From Microbacterium pullorum (GTDB taxonomy: Bacteria; Actinomycetota; Actinomycetes; Actinomycetales; Microbacteriaceae): a DNA stretch of 64,000 bases. Within the stretch, counting starts at the first letter, position 1. Each line of letters begins with the position of its first letter. Position numbers and translations under genes: made by a program. The stretch covers positions 248,001 to 312,000 of the forward strand of contig NZ_JACSQP010000002.1 in NCBI RefSeq assembly GCF_014836535.1. Direction: 5' to 3'. Shown one piece after another: positions 48,941 through 56,830 of the stretch. The notes under the pieces were generated by a model. That model did no database searches, was not told where the DNA came from, and saw only the letters and a list, made by a program, of their open reading frames with translations.

Positions 48941-50134
48941 TCAGTCCGCGCAGGAACCCGATGACACCCGTGCGGTCAGAGCGGGAGCCTGCGCGACGAC
49001 CGGCGCGAACTCGGCCGGAGTCACCGCGTACCCCACGTCCTCCCCCGACTGCGCGCGAGCGAACACGACACCCGCCACGTCGCCGGCGGCGTTGAGCAGC
49101 GGTCCGCCGGAGTTGCCGGGGCGCACGGCGGCGGCGAGCGCGTAGATGTCGCGGGGCGCCGAGGTGGTGTCGGTGATGTCGGGCACGTCCACGACCCCCA
49201 CCGACAGCACGCGGGCACCGGTCATCGTGAACGGGCCGCCGTAGGGGTAGCCCTGCACGACGGCGTCCTCCCCCGTCGCGAGCGCGGCGGCCACGGTCAG
49301 CGGGGCGACGTCGAGGTCGTCCACCGCGATGACGGCGAGGTCGTCGACGGGGTCGAAGTACACGATGCGGCCCTGTCGCGACATACCGCCGGGCAGCTCC
49401 ACCACGGGGTCGGTCACTCCCGCCACCACGTGCGCGTTCGTCATGATGCGGTCATCGGCCGCGACGAAACCCGAACCGGTCGAACTCGTGCCGCAGGCGT
49501 ACGCGACGCCCGAGATACGGGCCACCGACTGGGCGGCCTCGTTGAGCACGGGATCGTCCAGCGCCACCTCAGGGGCGGGGGCGCCGGGGTCCACGACCAT
49601 GCCCGGCCCGAACAGATTGCCGAGCGACGGCAGGCCTTCCTCCAGAAAGGCGCCGCGCACCTGTGCGAGGGCGGCATCCACCGGCGGGGGTGTGAGGGCG
49701 TCGATGGCGCGCACCACGCGCGATGATGCCACGGCGGCCGACAGGTGAGGGATGCCGGCGACGACGACGGTCTGCGCGACGAGCGAGATCGCGAGCCCCG
49801 CGACGGCGACGCTGAGCGCGCCGCCGAGGAGGCGTTCGAGCCATCCCAGGCGGATGCGCACGACGCCGCGTCGTCCGGCCGAACCGACGGCAGAACCGGC
49901 GACCGCCGCCCCGGCCACGAGCACGATCGAGCCGATCACCACCGCGATGCCGCGCCACGCCGGCGAGGGGAACACGTCGCCGAGCACCGGCAGCACCATC
50001 GGCACCACCCAGTACGCCACGAGAGCGCCCAGAGTCAGTCCGATGAGCGCGCCGAGCGCGGCCAGCAGCCCGCTGCGCAGCCCCAGCAGCAACGCCAGCA
50101 GCAGCACCGCGATCACCACGATGTCGACGATCAT
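48941..50134 (-). CDS. MarP-like membrane serine protease (CvpA + trypsin domain)
   Basis: A 397-residue protein. Four N-terminal transmembrane helices of the CvpA type (about residues 1-120) precede an extracytoplasmic trypsin-like domain. Triad motifs are MTNAHVVAG (His), DDLAVIAV (Asp) and [10 protein letters not shown] (Ser). [11 protein letters not shown] and the final SGSCAD suggest a disulfide. In M. tuberculosis the relative MarP (Rv3671c) protects against acid and oxidative stress. ATG 50134 is eight nt after GGGAGG and is preferred to GTG 50140, which lies only 2 nt after it. Confidence 0.9.
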   Translation of the reverse strand: MIVDIVVIAVLLLALLLGLRSGLLAALGALIGLTLGALVAYWVVPMVLPVLGDVFPSPAWRGIAVVIGSIVLVAGAAVAGSAVGSAGRRGVVRIRLGWLERLLGGALSVAVAGLAISLVAQTVVVAGIPHLSAAVASSRVVRAIDALTPPPVDAALAQVRGAFLEEGLPSLGNLFGPGMVVDPGAPAPEVALDDPVLNEAAQSVARISGVAYACGTSSTGSGFVAADDRIMTNAHVVAGVTDPVVELPGGMSRQGRIVYFDPVDDLAVIAVDDLDVAPLTVAAALATGEDAVVQGYPYGGPFTMTGARVLSVGVVDVPDITDTTSAPRDIYALAAAVRPGNSGGPLLNAAGDVAGVVFARAQSGEDVGYAVTPAEFAPVVAQAPALTARVSSGSCAD

Positions 50135-50202
50135 CGGCACGACCTCCCTGTGCGCGACAGCGTAGGCGACCCGCCTGTGATCCCCCCGGCGCGGCAGATC
50201 GC

Positions 50203-50231
50203 TTGCACTTCAGGTCAGAGTGACATTAAGA
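50203..50231 (+). promoter_or_regulatory. Candidate nrtR/NAD operon promoter
   Basis: TTGCAC (50203-50208) and TTAAGA (50226-50231) with a 17-nt spacer make a plausible -35/-10 pair 24 nt ahead of the regulator start. The first GTCA-N3-TGAC site lies inside the spacer, where a bound repressor would block RNA polymerase. Confidence 0.45.
50214..50224. promoter_or_regulatory. GTCA-N3-TGAC inverted repeat, site 1
   Basis: GTCAGAGTGAC, a perfect 4-bp inverted repeat with a 3-nt centre, lies between the proposed -35 and -10 of the NAD operon. A second identical-layout site is 35 bp downstream. Candidate operator for the NrtR-type regulator. Confidence 0.5.
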
Positions 50232-50248
50232 TCGCGGCACGAGTTAGG

Positions 50249-50259
50249 GTCACAATGAC
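50249..50259. promoter_or_regulatory. GTCA-N3-TGAC inverted repeat, site 2
   Basis: GTCACAATGAC overlaps the ATG (50255) of the NrtR-type gene. It has the same half-sites and spacing as site 1, and their centres are 35 bp apart, a little over three helical turns. This supports cooperative binding and autoregulation. Confidence 0.5.
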
Positions 50260-50932
50260 ACGAACATCCGACATCCGCGTGGCGGTCTCCACGGTGATCT
50301 TCAGCCTGCGCCGCCTGGCCTCAGGCGACGGCGCCGCGGTCGTGCTCCCGCTCGTCAAGCGCACCCGCGACCCCTTCGAAGGACTCTGGGCGCTGCCGGG
50401 AGGCTGGCTCGGCACGGACGAGAATCTCGATGCCGCGGCCGCCCGCACCCTCGCCGAGACCACCGGACTCGCGCCCAGCTACCTCGAGCAGCTGTACGCG
50501 TTCGGGGCGGTGGACCGCTCCCCCAGCCGCGTGGTCTCGATCGTGTACTGGGCGCTCGTGCGTCCCGACGAGGCCGAGGCCGCGCACGCCCAGCACAACG
50601 TCGCCTGGTTCGATGCGGCATCCCTCCCCACCCTCGCGTTCGACCACAACCAGATCGTCGACTACGCACTGTGGCGCCTGCGCAACAAGGTGGGTTACAG
50701 CCGTATCGCGCACGGCCTGCTGCCGGCGGAGTTCACCCTCGCGGAGCTGCGCGAGGTCTACGAGGCGATCCTCGGCAAGCGCCTGGACCCGGCCAACTTC
50801 CGTCGCCAGGTGGAGAACTCCGCCACCCTCATCCCCACCGACCAGTTCCGCACCGGCAGTCACCGGCCGGCACGGCTGTACCGGTACGACCACGAAGTCG
50901 AGCTCGCCGACCGCGGCCCGCTCTCGCGCTGA
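50255..50932 (+). CDS. nrtR: NrtR-type Nudix-related transcriptional regulator of NAD synthesis
   Basis: A 225-residue protein with an N-terminal Nudix-like domain and a C-terminal winged helix (FTLAELREVYEAILGKRLDPANFRRQV...LIPTDQ). The Nudix box (residues 50-72) keeps Gly50, Glu56, Arg64 and Glu68, but has Thr65 and Thr69 where two catalytic Glu normally stand. It probably binds ADP-ribose or a NAD metabolite without hydrolysing it, as NrtR repressors do. It sits directly ahead of nadA-nadB-nadC, 11 nt away, with paired inverted repeats over its promoter. The long open phase upstream is a shadow of the protease gene. Confidence 0.9.
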   Translation: MTRTSDIRVAVSTVIFSLRRLASGDGAAVVLPLVKRTRDPFEGLWALPGGWLGTDENLDAAAARTLAETTGLAPSYLEQLYAFGAVDRSPSRVVSIVYWALVRPDEAEAAHAQHNVAWFDAASLPTLAFDHNQIVDYALWRLRNKVGYSRIAHGLLPAEFTLAELREVYEAILGKRLDPANFRRQVENSATLIPTDQFRTGSHRPARLYRYDHEVELADRGPLSR

Positions 50933-50943
50933 AGGACACAGCC

Positions 50944-52284
50944 ATGACCACCACACCCCTGACGCTCCGCCCCGGCCGTCCGCCCGCAGACCCCAGCGTC
51001 GACCACGAGATCCAGGCGATCGTCGCCGGCGCGGCCGCCGGGTCCACCTGCACGACCGACCTCGCCGCCGGCCCCTGGACGTTCGACACCCGCCCCGGGT
51101 ACGGCCCCGGCGCGTCGATGGGCGACGTCATCCCCACCGGCTCCCCCCGCCAGGGAGAATTGCCGCAGCGCTACCGTGACGCGCCCGACGAAGAGCTGCA
51201 CGACCGCATCCGGGCAGCCAAGGCGACCCTCGGCGACCGCGTCGTCGTGCTCGGCCACTTCTACCAGCGCGAAGAGGTCGTCCGCCATGCCGACTATGTC
51301 GGCGACTCGTTCCAGCTCGCCGGCGCGGCCGCGTCCCGCCCCGAGGCGGAGGCGATCGTCTTCTGCGGCGTGCACTTCATGGCCGAGACCGCCGACCTCC
51401 TCTCGGGGCCCGATCAGGCCGTCATCCTCCCCAACCTCGCCGCCGGCTGCTCCATGGCCGACATGGCCGACATCGACCAGGTCGAGGAGTGCTGGGAGCA
51501 GCTGGCGGAGCTGTTCGGCGACATGGACGCGCCCGACGCCGACGGCCTCGTCCCCGTCGTGCCGGTGACCTACATGAACTCCTCCGCCGCGATCAAGGGG
51601 TTCGTCGGCCGCCACGGCGGCATCGTGTGCACCTCCTCCAACGCCCGCACGGTGCTGGAGTGGGCGTTCGCGCGCGGGCGCCGCGTGCTGTTCTTCCCCG
51701 ATCAGCACCTCGGCCGCAACACCGCCAAGGCCATGGGCGTGCCGCTCGAGCGCATGCCCATGTGGAACCCCACCAAGGCGTGGGGCGGGACCGATGCCGC
51801 AACGCTCGAGGACAGCCGCGTGATCCTCTGGCACGGCTTCTGCTCGGTGCACCGCCGGTTCACGGTCGACCAGATCGACAAGGCCCGCGCCGAGCACCCC
51901 GGGGTGCGCGTCATCGTGCACCCGGAGTGCCCCATGGCCGTCGTCGACGCCGCCGACGAATCGGGCTCGACCGACTACATCCGCAAGGCGATCGAGGCGG
52001 CCGACGAGCCCACCACGTTCGCGATCGGCACCGAGATCAACCTCGTGCGGCGCCTCGCCGCCCAGCATCCGCAGCACGAGATCTTCTGCCTCGACCCCGT
52101 TGTCTGCCCGTGCTCGACGATGTACCGCATCCACCCGGGCTACCTCGCGTGGGTGCTCGAGGAGCTCGTCGCCGGCCGCGTGGTCAACCGCATCACGGTG
52201 CCCCAGGACGTCGCCGAGCCCGGCCGGGTCGCCCTCGAGCGCATGCTGGCTGCCAAGCCTCCCGCCGCCGGGGCGCAGAAGTGA
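50944..52284 (+). CDS. nadA: Quinolinate synthase A
   Basis: A 446-residue [4Fe-4S] enzyme condensing iminoaspartate with dihydroxyacetone phosphate to quinolinate. Cluster cysteines are Cys169 (AAGCSMADM), Cys329 (HPECPMAV) and Cys388 or Cys390 (VVCPCSTM). Other motifs: VVLGHFYQREEV, GDSFQLA and TYMNSSAAIKGF. About 75 residues precede the usual NadA start (a Thr/Pro-rich leader, then GPGASMGDVIPTGSP), as in longer actinobacterial NadA. ATG 50944 has GAAGGA upstream. It overlaps nadB by 4 nt. Confidence 0.96.
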   Translation: MTTTPLTLRPGRPPADPSVDHEIQAIVAGAAAGSTCTTDLAAGPWTFDTRPGYGPGASMGDVIPTGSPRQGELPQRYRDAPDEELHDRIRAAKATLGDRVVVLGHFYQREEVVRHADYVGDSFQLAGAAASRPEAEAIVFCGVHFMAETADLLSGPDQAVILPNLAAGCSMADMADIDQVEECWEQLAELFGDMDAPDADGLVPVVPVTYMNSSAAIKGFVGRHGGIVCTSSNARTVLEWAFARGRRVLFFPDQHLGRNTAKAMGVPLERMPMWNPTKAWGGTDAATLEDSRVILWHGFCSVHRRFTVDQIDKARAEHPGVRVIVHPECPMAVVDAADESGSTDYIRKAIEAADEPTTFAIGTEINLVRRLAAQHPQHEIFCLDPVVCPCSTMYRIHPGYLAWVLEELVAGRVVNRITVPQDVAEPGRVALERMLAAKPPAAGAQK

Positions 52285-53873
52285 CCAGCGTCGTGGTCGT
52301 CGGCTCCGGCATCGCCGGGCTCGCCGCGGCCCTGCACGCCGCCGCCGACGGCTGCCGCGTGACGGTGGTCACCAAAGACACCCTCGGCCTGGCCAACACC
52401 CGCTTCGCGCAGGGTGGCATCGCCGGGGTGCTCTTCGCCGACGACAGCGTCGACGCCCACGTGCGCGACACGCTCGCCGCCGGTGCGGGGCTGGCCGACC
52501 CCGCCGCGGTGCGGGTGCTCGCCACCGAGGGCCCCGAGCGTATCCGCGAGCTCGTGGCGCTCGGGGTCGGCTTCGACCGCGACGCCGACGGGGTGTTCGT
52601 GAAGGGCCTGGAGGCGGCGCACTCGTACCCCCGCGTCGTGCACGCCGGTGGCGACGCGACCGGGCTCGAGATCGAGCGGGCCCTCGTCGCCCGGGTGCGC
52701 GCAGCCGACATCGCGGTGATCGAGCACGCGTTCCTCGCCGATCTCGTGGGCAGCGCCCGGCGCGTCACGGGCGTCGACCTCGTGCGCGATCACCACCTCA
52801 CGCCCACCGCGGTGCGTCTCGAAGCCGACGCGGTCGTGCTCGCCACCGGCGGCATCGGCCGGCTCTACGCGCACACCACCAATCCGCCCGCCGCCACCGG
52901 CGACGGCATCGCCGCGGCACTGCGCATCGGGGCGGCCGTCAGCGACCTCGAGTTCGTGCAGTTCCATCCCACGGTGCTCGCCGGGGGCGACGGCTTTCTG
53001 GTATCCGAAGCGGTCCGCGGCGAGGGTGCGACGCTCGTCGATGAGAACGGCCGCCGGTTCGCCTTCGACGCGCACCCCGACGGCGAACTCGCCCCGCGCG
53101 ACGTCGTCGCCCGGGCGATCGTGGCGCGAATGGCCGCGCAGGACGGGCGGCCGGTCTTCCTGGATGCCACCGGGGTGCGCCCCACCCCGGAGGCCACCGC
53201 CGCATTCCTCGCGGCGCGATTCCCCACGATCGACGCCGCCGTGCGCGCCCGCGGCGGGGACTGGGCGCGCGAGCGCATCGCGGTGACCCCCGCCGCGCAC
53301 TACCTGATGGGCGGCGTCGACACCGACCTGTACGGCCGCACGAGTGTGCCCGGACTCTACGCCGTGGGCGAGGCCGCCCGTACCGGCGTGCACGGTGCCA
53401 ACCGCCTGGCATCCAACTCGCTGCTGGAGGGGGCTGTGTTCGGGGCCCGTGCGGGCGACGCCGTCGCCGGCGACGCGCGTGGCTCCTGGCCTGCGAGTGC
53501 GCCCGCGGCGCCCGCACAGCCCACCCGCGCGCCGGCGACCGACGCCGCGGCCGTGGCCGTGCGCGAGCCGTTCTCGCGCGCCGCACTGCAGCGGACGATG
53601 TGGGCGGATGCCGGGGTGCAGCGCGACGCCGTCGGGCTCTCCCGCGCCGCGGCATCCCTCGCCGCATGGCACGCCACCGCCCCCGCGCCGGTCACCGTCA
53701 CCGAGCGTGAGGATCAGAACCTGCTGCTCGTCGCCGAGCGCCTCGTCGCCGCCGCCCTCGCCCGCGAGGAATCGGTCGGCGCGCACTTCCGGTGCGACGC
53801 CGCGCGCTTCCGGTGCGACGCCGCGCCCGACTCCCCCGCGTCCCGGGACCCCGCCTTCGAAGGAGCCGCCTGA
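52281..53873 (+). CDS. nadB: L-aspartate oxidase
   Basis: A 530-residue flavoenzyme making iminoaspartate for NadA. The FAD site is VVVGSGIAGLAAALHAAADG (residues 3-22). Flavin-contact text includes NTRFAQGGIAGV, ATGGIGRLYAHTTNP and GEAARTGVHGANRLASNSLLEG. The Ala/Pro-rich stretch around residue 415 replaces the spacer before the helical C-terminal domain. The end carries a 21-bp tandem duplication giving HFRCDAARFRCDAA. GTG 52281 overlaps the nadA stop by 4 nt, and the stop overlaps nadC by 1 nt. Confidence 0.95.
   Translation: MTSVVVVGSGIAGLAAALHAAADGCRVTVVTKDTLGLANTRFAQGGIAGVLFADDSVDAHVRDTLAAGAGLADPAAVRVLATEGPERIRELVALGVGFDRDADGVFVKGLEAAHSYPRVVHAGGDATGLEIERALVARVRAADIAVIEHAFLADLVGSARRVTGVDLVRDHHLTPTAVRLEADAVVLATGGIGRLYAHTTNPPAATGDGIAAALRIGAAVSDLEFVQFHPTVLAGGDGFLVSEAVRGEGATLVDENGRRFAFDAHPDGELAPRDVVARAIVARMAAQDGRPVFLDATGVRPTPEATAAFLAARFPTIDAAVRARGGDWARERIAVTPAAHYLMGGVDTDLYGRTSVPGLYAVGEAARTGVHGANRLASNSLLEGAVFGARAGDAVAGDARGSWPASAPAAPAQPTRAPATDAAAVAVREPFSRAALQRTMWADAGVQRDAVGLSRAAASLAAWHATAPAPVTVTEREDQNLLLVAERLVAAALAREESVGAHFRCDAARFRCDAAPDSPASRDPAFEGAA
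53781..53822 (+). repeat. 21-bp tandem duplication in nadB
   Basis: Two copies of a 21-nt unit (53781-53801 and 53802-53822; core CTTCCGGTGCGACGCC) differ at one base. The reading frame is kept, and the residues F-R-C-D-A-A are doubled near the NadB C-terminus. Confidence 0.85.
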
Positions 53874-54727
53874 TGCTCACCCGCACCACCATCGACCGCA
53901 CCGTGCAGGCGGCCCTCGACGAGGATGCCCCCTGGGGCGACCTCACGAGCGAGAGCCTCATCGTCCCCACCGCCGCCGCCCGCGCCGAACTCATCGCCCG
54001 CGAAGACGGCCTCTTCTCGGGCGGAGAGGTGTTCGAGGCCGCATTCCGGCTCACCGATCCGCGCTGCGACGTCGTGCTGCTCGTCGACGACGGCGAGATG
54101 TTCCGCACCGGCGACACGCTCGCCGTCGTCAGCGGTCCCGCCCGCGCCGTGCTCACCGCCGAGCGCGTGGGGCTCAACTTCGTGCAGCGCATGAGCGGCA
54201 TCGCGACCCTCACCGCCCGCTACGTCGCCGAGGTCGCCCACACCGGCGCCCGCATCGCCGACACCCGCAAGACGACGCCGGGGCTGCGCGCCTTCGAGCG
54301 CCACGCGGTGCGCAACGGCGGCGGCCACAACCACCGCTTCTCGCTGTCGGACGCCGTCATGGTCAAGGACAACCACCTCGCCGTGCTCACCCGCAAGGGC
54401 GTGTCCGTGACGGCGGCACTGCAGGGGGCGATCGCGCAGCTGCCCCATACGACGCACGTCGAGGTCGAGGTCGACCGGCTCGATCAGATCGATGCGGTCC
54501 TCGCGGCGGACGTCGGCACGATCATGCTCGACAACTTCACGCTCGACCAGTTGCGCGCCGGCGTCGAGGCCGTCGCCGGACGCGCGACGATCGAGGCATC
54601 CGGCGGGGTGACTCTCGACACGGTGCGGGCGATCGCCGAGACCGGCGTGGATGTGATCTCGGTCGGCGCGCTCACCCACTCCGCACGGGCTCTCGACCTG
54701 GGCCTGGACGTCAGCGTCGAGGGCTGA
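53873..54727 (+). CDS. nadC: Nicotinate-nucleotide pyrophosphorylase (carboxylating)
   Basis: A 284-residue enzyme turning quinolinate and PRPP into nicotinate mononucleotide. Motifs: EDAPWGDLTSE near the N-terminus, ADTRKTTPGLRAFERHAVRNGGGHNHRF (substrate-binding Arg, Lys and His), MVKDNHL and VEVEVDRLDQ, and IEASGGVTLDTV. ATG 53873 overlaps the nadB stop in TGATG. The cysteine desulfurase starts 1 nt after its stop. Confidence 0.97.
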   Translation: MLTRTTIDRTVQAALDEDAPWGDLTSESLIVPTAAARAELIAREDGLFSGGEVFEAAFRLTDPRCDVVLLVDDGEMFRTGDTLAVVSGPARAVLTAERVGLNFVQRMSGIATLTARYVAEVAHTGARIADTRKTTPGLRAFERHAVRNGGGHNHRFSLSDAVMVKDNHLAVLTRKGVSVTAALQGAIAQLPHTTHVEVEVDRLDQIDAVLAADVGTIMLDNFTLDQLRAGVEAVAGRATIEASGGVTLDTVRAIAETGVDVISVGALTHSARALDLGLDVSVEG

Positions 54728-54728
54728 C

Positions 54729-55877
54729 ATGGCGCTGCTGTACCTCGACCACGCCGCGACGACGCCGGTGCGCCCGGAGGTGCTGGCGGCGATGCTGCCG
54801 CTGCTCACCGAGGCGTACGGCAACCCGTCGAGTCACCACACCATCGGCGAACAGGCCGCGGGTGTGCTCTCCGACGCCCGCACGCGGGTGGCGCGCGTGC
54901 TGGGGATGCGCGCCGGCGACGTCGTGTTCACTGCCGGCGGCACCGAGGCGAACAACCTCGCGATCAAGGGCATCGCCTTGGCGGCGCGCGCCGCCGAGCC
55001 GGCGAAGAACCAGGTGATCACCACCCCGATCGAGCACGAATCCGTGCTCGCATCGTGCGACCACCTGCGACGCCTGCACGGCTTCGACGTGACGCTGGTG
55101 GATGTGGATGCCACCGGCCGTGTCGACCCGCGCGCGCTCGCCGCCGCGATCGGACCGCAGACCGCGGTGGTCTCGATCGGCCACGCCAACAACGAGGTGG
55201 GGACCGTGCAGGATGCCGTCGCGCTCGCCGCCGTGTGCGCGGAGCACCGTGTGCCGCTGCACCTCGATGCCGTGCAGACCGCGGGCTGGCTGGCGCTGTC
55301 GGGCACCGGCGCCGACGCGATCTCGCTCGCCGGCCACAAGATCGGCGCTCCGAAGGGCATCGGCGTGCTCGCGGTGCGCGGCCGCATCCCGCTCGAGCCT
55401 CTCGTGCACGGCGGCGGGCAGGAGCGTGGCCGCCGCAGCGGCACCGAGAACGTCGCCGGTGCGGTGGGGCTCGCCCTCGCCCTCGAACTCGCCGAAGCCG
55501 AACGGGCGGCGGCCGCGACGCGCGTCACCGCGATGCGCGACGCCTTCGTCGCCGCGGTGCTCGGCGCCGTTTCCACCGCCCGCCTCACCGGGCACCGGGT
55601 GCAGCGCCTTCCCGGCACCGCGAGCTTCACCTTCGCCGGAACGAGTGGCGAGGCGGTGCTGCTGCAGCTCGAACGTCGCGGCGTTGTCACCTCCAGCGGT
55701 TCGGCGTGCGCCGCCGGCAGTGACCAACCGTCGCATGTGCTGGTGGCGATGGGGGTGCCCGCCGACGTCGCCCGCACCGCCGTGCGCTTCACGTTCGGCC
55801 ATGCCCTCGCCGTCGACCCGGGCGCCCTGGCAGCGGCGGTCGCCGCGGCCGTCGCGGCGGTACGATCGGGCACGTGA
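54729..55877 (+). CDS. nadS: Cysteine desulfurase (NadS-like)
   Basis: A 382-residue NifS/IscS-family PLP enzyme. PLP Lys204 is in SLAGHKIGAPKG and catalytic Cys327 in SSGSACAAGSDQPSHVL. TPVRPEVLAAM and GTEANNLAIKG are family text. Placed 1 nt after nadC, it probably supplies sulfur for the NadA [4Fe-4S] cluster, the proposed role of NadS. Its stop overlaps the next gene by 4 nt. It could equally serve general Fe-S or tRNA thiolation. Confidence 0.93.
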   Translation: MALLYLDHAATTPVRPEVLAAMLPLLTEAYGNPSSHHTIGEQAAGVLSDARTRVARVLGMRAGDVVFTAGGTEANNLAIKGIALAARAAEPAKNQVITTPIEHESVLASCDHLRRLHGFDVTLVDVDATGRVDPRALAAAIGPQTAVVSIGHANNEVGTVQDAVALAAVCAEHRVPLHLDAVQTAGWLALSGTGADAISLAGHKIGAPKGIGVLAVRGRIPLEPLVHGGGQERGRRSGTENVAGAVGLALALELAEAERAAAATRVTAMRDAFVAAVLGAVSTARLTGHRVQRLPGTASFTFAGTSGEAVLLQLERRGVVTSSGSACAAGSDQPSHVLVAMGVPADVARTAVRFTFGHALAVDPGALAAAVAAAVAAVRSGT

Positions 55878-56830
55878 ACGCAGCGATCACGATCATCGTG
55901 CCCGGCTTCGACGTGGCCGACTACGCTGCCGAAGCCCTCGACTCGCTGCGCGCGCAGACCCGTGGCGATTGGATGGCGATCCTCGTCGACGATGCATCGA
56001 CCGATGCGACCGGGGCGCTGTTCACCGCGGCTGCGGCACGCGACCCGCGGTTCCGGGTCGTCCGCCACGCCGAGCGGCGCGGCCTCAGCAGCGCTCGCAA
56101 CACCGGCCTCGACCTGGTGGAGACGCCCTACCTCGGGTTCCTCGACGCCGACGACGTGCTCACCCCCACGGCGTTGGAACGCCTCGCAGGGGCGCTGGAT
56201 GAGACCGGCAGCGACTTCGCCGTCGGCGCGTACGTGCGGCTGCGTCCGGATGCCACCGGCGGGTACGCCGTCGGCGACGTGCAGCCGTGGGTCGCGGCGG
56301 CCACCGAGCCGGGCCGCCGTCGCACGACGATCGATGAGCACCCCGATGCCTCGGGCAACATCGTCGCGTGGTCCAAACTCAGCCGCATCGATTTCTGGCG
56401 CCGCGCGGGGCTGCGCTTCCCCGACGGTCGCCTCTACGAGGACCAGGTGGTCGCGCAGCAGATGTACAGCCGCGCGCGCCGCTTCGACGTCGTGCCCGAC
56501 GTCGTCGTGCACTGGCGCGAGCGGGCCGACGGCTCGTCGATCACACAGGGCAAGAGCGCGCTGCCGGTACTGCGGGAGTACCTCGCCGCGATGGTGGGTG
56601 GGCTCGACGTGCTCGAGCACGCCGGCCACGCCGCGGCAGTGCGCTCCCGCGTGCGGCTGATCCTGACGATGGACCTGCCGCCGTTGGTCGACCTCGCCCG
56701 CATTCACCCCGACGACGCCTACCGGCGCGCACTCGGGGCCTTCGCCCGCGAGGTGTGGGCCCGCGGCGGCGCGCACAGCGACCTCGATGAGCGCTCAGCG
56801 CGTGCCGTGGCCGCCGCGCTGCTGTTCTGA
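55874..56830 (+). CDS. Family 2 glycosyltransferase
   Basis: A 318-residue GT2 (GT-A fold) protein without membrane helices. ITIIVPGFDVADYAAEALDSL starts the nucleotide-binding fold, LVDDAST follows, and FLDADDVLTP holds the metal-binding DxD. RLYEDQVVAQQMY carries the usual catalytic Asp region. GTG 55874 overlaps the desulfurase stop by 4 nt, so it is coupled to the NAD operon despite an unrelated expected role (envelope polysaccharide or teichoic-type glycosylation). Its 3' end overlaps the convergent ABC exporter gene by 36 nt. Confidence 0.88.
   Translation: MNAAITIIVPGFDVADYAAEALDSLRAQTRGDWMAILVDDASTDATGALFTAAAARDPRFRVVRHAERRGLSSARNTGLDLVETPYLGFLDADDVLTPTALERLAGALDETGSDFAVGAYVRLRPDATGGYAVGDVQPWVAAATEPGRRRTTIDEHPDASGNIVAWSKLSRIDFWRRAGLRFPDGRLYEDQVVAQQMYSRARRFDVVPDVVVHWRERADGSSITQGKSALPVLREYLAAMVGGLDVLEHAGHAAAVRSRVRLILTMDLPPLVDLARIHPDDAYRRALGAFAREVWARGGAHSDLDERSARAVAAALLF

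Noticed and set aside
56795..56830. Frameshift or misassembly at the GT2/exporter junction
   Set aside because: Both genes end naturally and their full-length domains are present; a 36-nt tail-to-tail overlap is plausible in this compact genome.
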